The notes under the pieces are model-generated. The model did not search any database. It saw nothing but the letters and a program-made list of their open reading frames with translations, and was not told the DNA's origin. A DNA stretch of 45,574 nucleotides from Paenarthrobacter nitroguajacolicus JCM 14115 (GTDB taxonomy: Bacteria; Actinomycetota; Actinomycetes; Actinomycetales; Micrococcaceae), in contig BBFS01000033.1 in NCBI GenBank assembly GCA_001313365.1, positions 1 to 45,574 on the forward strand, in the 5' to 3' direction. The position numbers and the translations under genes were made by a program. Positions 41,248 through 45,574 of the stretch are shown piece after piece (within the stretch, counting starts at the first letter, position 1; each line of letters starts with the position of its first letter).

Positions 41248-43658
41248 ATGTCAAACAGTTCGGACGTTGGCCCCTCCGGGTTGAACCCCACCGGCGGGTT
41301 CGCACTGCCCGACGTTGATTCCCTGGACGCTGCGGCGCAATCGCTAAGGCAGCACGCCGATGATTTCCTCTCCGGCGTAGCTACCTCCACGGCGATCTGG
41401 CGCGGACTCTCCGGTTCCTATTCCTCGGACGAGTCGCCCACCGTGCTCGCGGCGTTCGGCACCATCATGCCCTCAGCCCAGCGCGTGCAGGGAGCCGGGG
41501 GGCATCCACGTCTACGGCTTTGGCGACCTTCTCCTCGACATGCCGGGACCTGAAGCAACGCCTCGAGGCCTACGGCCGGCAGGTTCATGCACTGGATGCT
41601 GACATCGGGGCCTTTCCCACGTCGGTGGAAAAAGTCACCATGGTCAAGGGTGAACGTATAGTTCGGAATGAACAGCAGCACTGGACCGGAGAAGCCGACC
41701 TAACCGCCCGGCACGACGCGCTCGCCGCTGAGGTCAAAGCCATCCACGATGACTACCTCGCAGCACAAAACACCTGCGCAGGCGCCCTCGCCGCTGCCTC
41801 CGGCGGAGAAACATATACCGTCTCCCGCCCCGCCGCTCCAGACCTGAAAACCGGAAACTGGATGGACGAACTCCTCTGGAACGCCGGGACCTTCCTCGGA
41901 AAAGAACACCCTCAAGAGGAGCAGCCTGGGGCAAAGCAACAGTCCCTTATCGCCCCAACGGGGTTGTAGGCTCTTGCAGGCTTCGGCGCCGGATTGATCG
42001 AGACCGTTGATGGAGTCTGGTCTCTGACAGGAACGTTGAACCCGGGAAAGCGCGACCAAGCCTGGGGGGGCGGAGTGAACGCAATGGTGGGCGCAGCCGG
42101 AACACTTGCGCTGGTGCCCCTGACCTCCTTCGATGCCAAACGTCGGGAAGAGGACGCACCAAAGGTCCAAGAAGCCTTGGACCTGTTCGGTCGATAGGCC
42201 CGGCTTTCATTCACCAAGACGAAGCAGACACAAACGCAGGTTGGGCCGCCGGAGCAACCACCTTCAACGTGGCTAGCCTTTTTGTTGGTGCTGGGGGGGC
42301 TGGCGCCGGTGTGAAGGCCGGAACCCTGGCAACAAAGACTGGAATGGCGGCGGAAAGACTTAGTGTCGTCGCATCCCAGAGCACGAGGCTGAGCGGGACG
42401 TCGGCCATGCTAGGCACTACTGCTAATGCGCTGAAGGTAACTGGCATCTTCCTCGACAAGCCAGGCTCGCTCGCGTTGAAGGTCTCCGACATCCTCATGC
42501 CGAACACCACTGCCAAGGTCCAGGACACAATGACCAAGGCGAGCGTAGCCACCTGGGCTGCGATCACAGATGCGAAATCCACGGCCGTGGAGGCCGTCGG
42601 CGGTGCCAAGCGGCTGGTGGCCAGCGGGTTCGAAAAGCTCGCCGACGACGTCAGGGCTGTGGAAGCCAGTTTCCCTGGGGGGGCCCTGATTCCGGAACCC
42701 AGCGGTGTCATGACCCGCACCGGTATCCACACTGGCCTTCCGGACTTAATGGACAACAAAGCGGCCACCATCCGAGAGAACAATCCCCCCCCGCATTCGT
42801 GCCACCCAAGGCTGCCAGCACAGACGTGCCCACCCATCCGGCCGAACCAACCGTCGTGCCAGACCACTTCGTCCACCCGACCAAAGTCGAGAACACGATA
42901 GTTGTCAGGCACGGAGACCTGCACTTCCCCCGTCAGCCGGAGAGACAACTTCGCCGCCAAAACCGGGTTGGAGCCAAACACCGAGTACATCGTGGACCAC
43001 CGCACCAAAATGAAGGACGCCGCCGGGGGGCCACGACGCCAATACGTTGGAGAAGTTCTACACCGACGAAAACGGCAACGTGACCATCGTCAACACCTAC
43101 GCCGGCGTCAGAGGTGGCTGGTCCGTGGAGCTGAACAAGCCCATGCCCAACGTCACCTACAACGTCGTCGCCCAGGTCGACGGTGGGCTGCAGAACACCT
43201 TCACCCTCAAGATGGACAACAACGGACACCTCGCCTCAGCCAAGGGCCACATCGTCTCAACCTTGGTCGGTGACGCGAACCGCAACGGCTATCAGCAGCG
43301 CAAGGCCGGCTGGCTCGGCGGCCGGGGCTACGATGGCGGCCACGCAGCACCATCCGCCCTAGGATTCATCGGTGAGCGCGGCGGGATCTTCCCCCCCCAA
43401 CACGAATGGCAGAACCGCAAGGCCGGAACACCCAACGAAATCGACGAGGCAAACAACTTCCACGACACAGAGATGGAAGTCATCGCCAGAGTAAAGAACG
43501 ATTTGACCGAGGGTATGCCGGTCGATCTTCAATGGGAGATGGAACTGGTCCCCCCCGGACATCGAGCCGGGCTCCCAAACAATCTGCAATTGGAGTACAG
43601 ATTTGGACACGAAGAGTGGCAGGATTTCGAGTTCAACAACCTAAATAAGGAGGGCTGA
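41248..43658 (+). CDS. Large T7SS effector with C-terminal DNA/RNA non-specific endonuclease domain
   Basis: About 800 residues. The N-terminal 90 residues (DSLDAAAQSLRQHADDFLSG, then IWRGLSGSYSSDES) are WXG-like helices for T7SS export. A helical region (RDLKQRLEAYGRQVHALDAD) and a glycine/alanine-rich segment (GLIETVDGVWSLTGTL) follow. From about residue 575: HRTKMKDAAGGHDANTLE, then FYTDENGNVTIVNTY, KAGWLGGRGYDGGHAAPSAL with the catalytic D-G-G-H, FPPQHEWQNRKAGTPNEIDE and a tip NNLQLEYRFGHEEWQDFEFN. This layout is that of the Endonuclea_NS_2/EssD-like nuclease toxins. Breaks near 41498, 41965, 42197, 42290, 42790, 42905 and 43025. The immunity gene starts three bases after its stop. Confidence 0.85.
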
Positions 43659-43661
43659 GGT

Positions 43662-44317
43662 ATGACTGAGTATGATCTCGGCTCACAGCCGTTAGTTCTT
43701 CAAGGACTTGCACGGCTTCACGAAGAAGCGTTCGGTGCATCCGGTTTTGCTTTGGGGGGGATGGATGAGGTGGTTGACATCGTCATTAAGCGACCATCGT
43801 CGACATACAGGCGCGGGCACATGAAGTTAGGCGCTGAGATTGTGCCGCGTGAACGTGATGCCAAGTACTCAAGGGAGGCACTTAGCAAGTGGCTGGACGA
43901 CTGTAGAGCCCTCGCTTATGTTCCTGGGCGAGGAACGTGGACCACAGCCGAAGCACACGTTTTCGCGACGAGCAGTGGACAGCTGAATCTCTTTGACGAG
44001 GAACATCTCGATAGGATGCCCAACGGCGACTGGTACCCCCCCGGAGCCAAACCCTCTGGAGCCGGAACCTGGGCGCAGCAGTTGCTGAGCTTTCCAAGGA
44101 CTGTAGACAATATCCCTCCGTGGTTGTGGGACATCTTCCGGGCGGAGGACGTGACTCCACCGATTTACAACCCTGAGTTCAAGTCTGTTGACTGGAAGAA
44201 CCGTCGCCGGCCGGTCACTGAGCGCGGAACTGACTTCACCGTCGAACCAACCGTGATTGACCCATCCTTGAACCAGGCATTTTTACCAAAATCAGCAAGA
44301 AACTCTTCGGAGCATAA
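43662..44317 (+). CDS. Putative immunity protein 1 for the nuclease effector
   Basis: About 218 residues; no known family recognised. It opens MTEYDLGSQPLVLQGLARLH and has GMDEVVDIVIKRPSSTYRRG, LDDCRALAYVPGRGTWTTAE and TWAQQLLSFPRTVDNIPPWL. It is acidic in the middle (FDEEHLDRMPNGDW), as nuclease inhibitors often are. The C-terminal 60 residues (RRPVTERGTDFTVEPTVIDP) are almost identical to those of the paralogue at 44823. A base missing near 44282 restores the end ISKKLFGA, TAA at 44317. AAGGAGGGCTGAGGT before ATG 43662 is a strong ribosome site. Position directly after the toxin is the reason for the role. Confidence 0.75.
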
Positions 44318-44403
44318 GACAAACGAGATCAGTCGACCCTGTCCGGTTCACCCAGTCGGACGTCCTGCCACCGGCGAAACCCTGGCCCGCCGTCGTCGAC
44401 TTT
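44161..44403 (+). repeat. Long direct repeat, copy 1 (second copy 45331-45574)
   Basis: About 243 bases covering the 3' end of immunity gene 1 and the following non-coding part, up to GTCGTCGACTTT. It matches 45331-45574 with scattered differences. The last 85 bases, outside the genes, are nearly identical in the two copies, so the similarity is not kept by protein selection alone. Confidence 0.85.
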
Positions 44404-44439
44404 CCTCAAACCTTCAGGAGGTCTGCCGCGGTGGCATCA

Positions 44440-44816
44440 ACCATCGTGCCAAAATGAAGGACGCCGACGGGGGGGCCACGACGTGTCCACCCTGGTAGGC
44501 GACGCCAACCGCAACGGCTATCAGCAACGTAAGGCCGGCTGGCTCGGCGACCACGCAGCACCATCCGCCCTAGGATTCCATAGGTAAGCGCGGCGGGATC
44601 GTCCCCCCCTAACACGAATGGCAGAACCGCAAGGCCGGCTGTCTGAACGACCAGTTCAATTTCCACGACTGAGAGATGCAGGCCACTGATAGCGTCAAGA
44701 TCTTATGCCACCGGTGCGGTCAGGCCTGCCAGGAAGCTTCCGCTTGACATACTTCTTCGGCATAGAACGACCATACGATCAAGTATTCAGCAATGTCCCC
44801 CCCCTACGAAAATTAG
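44440..44816 (+). pseudogene. Orphan toxin C-terminal cassette, degenerate
   Basis: A shortened copy of the effector's 3' end. KMKDADGGHD matches 43009-43035 of the full gene; the sequence then jumps, losing about 210 bases, to STLVGDANRNGYQQRKAGWL, followed by GDHAAPSALGF. The loop GRGYDG with the catalytic aspartate is missing (18 bases). Frames are broken near 44577 and 44607. The last part, GLPGSFRLTYFFGIERPYDQ and VFSNVP, aligns with GLPNNLQLEYRFGHEEWQ of the full toxin but is clearly a different version. No start or N-terminal domain is present. It lies between the two immunity genes and looks like a displaced toxin tip that can no longer be active. The rest of 44318-44822 is repeat and spacer. 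Confidence 0.8.
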
Positions 44817-44822
44817 GCTCCA

Positions 44823-45488
44823 ATGGTCACATTTGACTTGAATTCAGAACCCTTTGTCGAGCTCGGATTGCTGCGCCTATCCGGCGAAGCGTTCGCCCCC
44901 CCTCAAGGCTTCGCCCAGGGAATGGACGAGGTTGTTCATGTGTTGATCCATCGCAGAACCAGCACGTTTGGGTATGGCCATATGGTTTCAGGCGAACGTC
45001 TTATCTTCACTGGACGGTCAGATGCCGATAGGTTCTCCTATGACGGCTTGAACGCCTGGCTCGATGAATGTCGATTTCTGGCGTATTCGCCGGGTGTAGG
45101 AACGTGGACTACGGCCGTCGTCCATGTCTTTCCAGATCGGCCCGGACGGCTCGACCTCTACGACGAAGAGATTTTGGAGAGAGATGCCCAAGGTAACTGG
45201 CCGCCCGGCGGGCAGCCTGCCGGGGGGGCCCAAACGTGGGCCCAGCAGCTCCTCGCTTTCCCGCGACTCCTCAACAATATCCCTGGGTCGATGTTGGAGA
45301 TCTTGAGGACCGAAGGCGTTACCCCCCCTCCGATTTACAACCCGGAGTTCACTTCGGTGGACTGGAACAATCGGCGCCGGCCGGTCACTGAACGCGGAAC
45401 CGACTTCACCGTCGAACCGACCGTGATTGACCCTTCACTGGAGCCGGGTGTTTTCGCCAAAATCAGCAAGAAGCTCTTCGGAGCATAA
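44823..45488 (+). CDS. Putative immunity protein 2 (paralogue of 43662)
   Basis: Intact frame of 221 residues, opening MVTFDLNSEPFVELGLLRLS. It follows protein 1 throughout: GMDEVVHVLIHRRTSTFGYG, LDECRFLAYSPGVGTWTTAV, TWAQQLLAFPRLLNNIPGSM and the nearly identical end RRPVTERGTDFTVEPTVIDP, ISKKLFGA. Differences lie mostly in the first 150 residues, where the specificity for a toxin should lie. It follows the orphan toxin tip by seven bases, as gene 1 follows the full toxin, so it may protect against the lost toxin version. The GTG/ATG region has only a weak ribosome site (TTAGGCTCC). Confidence 0.75.
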   Translation: MVTFDLNSEPFVELGLLRLSGEAFAPPQGFAQGMDEVVHVLIHRRTSTFGYGHMVSGERLIFTGRSDADRFSYDGLNAWLDECRFLAYSPGVGTWTTAVVHVFPDRPGRLDLYDEEILERDAQGNWPPGGQPAGGAQTWAQQLLAFPRLLNNIPGSMLEILRTEGVTPPPIYNPEFTSVDWNNRRRPVTERGTDFTVEPTVIDPSLEPGVFAKISKKLFGA

Positions 45489-45574
45489 GACCAACGAGAT
45501 CAGTCGACCCTGTCCGGTTCACCCAGTCGGACGTCTTGCCATCCGCTAAACCCTGGCCCGCCGTCGTCGACTTT
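45331..45574 (+). repeat. Long direct repeat, copy 2, cut by the window end
   Basis: Second copy of the 44161-44403 repeat: the end of immunity gene 2 and 86 bases of the same downstream sequence, up to the last base of the window. In copy 1 this is followed by a toxin cassette, so another cassette may lie just outside. Confidence 0.85.

Overview
The window looks like chromosomal DNA of a high-GC actinobacterium, most probably Arthrobacter or Paenarthrobacter (Micrococcaceae). The reasons are the gene set (DUF222/HNH endonuclease, DUF4193 protein, glycine-cleavage operon with sdaA, EccC/EccD type VII secretion genes) and the codon use. This is inference from family recognition; no database was searched.

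A warning applies to every entry. The sequence is full of G or C runs of 6 to 8 bases (twelve in the first 2.3 kb), and almost every conserved gene is broken or carries an extra codon at them. Where a conserved motif shows what should be there, a run of 4 or 5 has usually become 7; elsewhere single bases are missing or added. I therefore treat most frameshifts as sequence error. CDS coordinates give the reconstructed whole gene, and the breaks are named where I could place them.

Layout. (1) 1-6080, minus: a glycine operon gcvP-gcvT-gcvH-sdaA behind a tandem glycine riboswitch; it cleaves glycine and feeds serine to pyruvate. (2) 6173-8340: a TetR repressor divergent from a DHA2-type MFS exporter, with a perfect operator lying inside the exporter's apparently leaderless promoter, then a 4 x 27 bp repeat. 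(3) 8444-13716: a cyclodeaminase-like protein, an M20 amidohydrolase, a small conserved protein, a thioredoxin-reductase-like flavoprotein, two XRE regulators and a methionine aminopeptidase. (4) 13713-18152: a DUF222/HNH protein, then an agmatine deiminase and APC permease pair behind a perfect inverted repeat. (5) 18265-21630: an AMIN-like secreted protein, a DUF4193 protein, an L-2-hydroxyglutarate dehydrogenase (LhgO-like) and a DUF805 membrane protein. (6) 21813-29439: a catabolic cluster on the minus strand (DUF3237, acyl-CoA ligase, MHS transporter, MaoC hydratase, acyl-CoA dehydrogenase, amidohydrolase, SDR) with a divergent MarR regulator. It looks like CoA-dependent degradation of an unidentified carboxylic acid. 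(7) 29560-30628: two proteins of unknown function.

(8) 30743-45574 is the most interesting part: a type VII secretion (T7SS) island. Six minus-strand genes that overlap or almost touch encode a one-helix membrane protein, EccD, a MinD-like protein, EccC and two unknown proteins; a second MinD-like gene converges on them. On the plus strand are two WXG100-like proteins, a DUF6507-like protein and an approximately 800-residue effector. The effector has a WXG-like N-terminus and a C-terminal DNA/RNA non-specific nuclease (EssD/EsaD-like) domain. It is followed by a putative immunity gene, a broken spare copy of the toxin tip (with a different sequence and a deleted catalytic segment) and a second paralogous immunity gene. 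A repeat at the right edge suggests that the cassette array continues outside the window.
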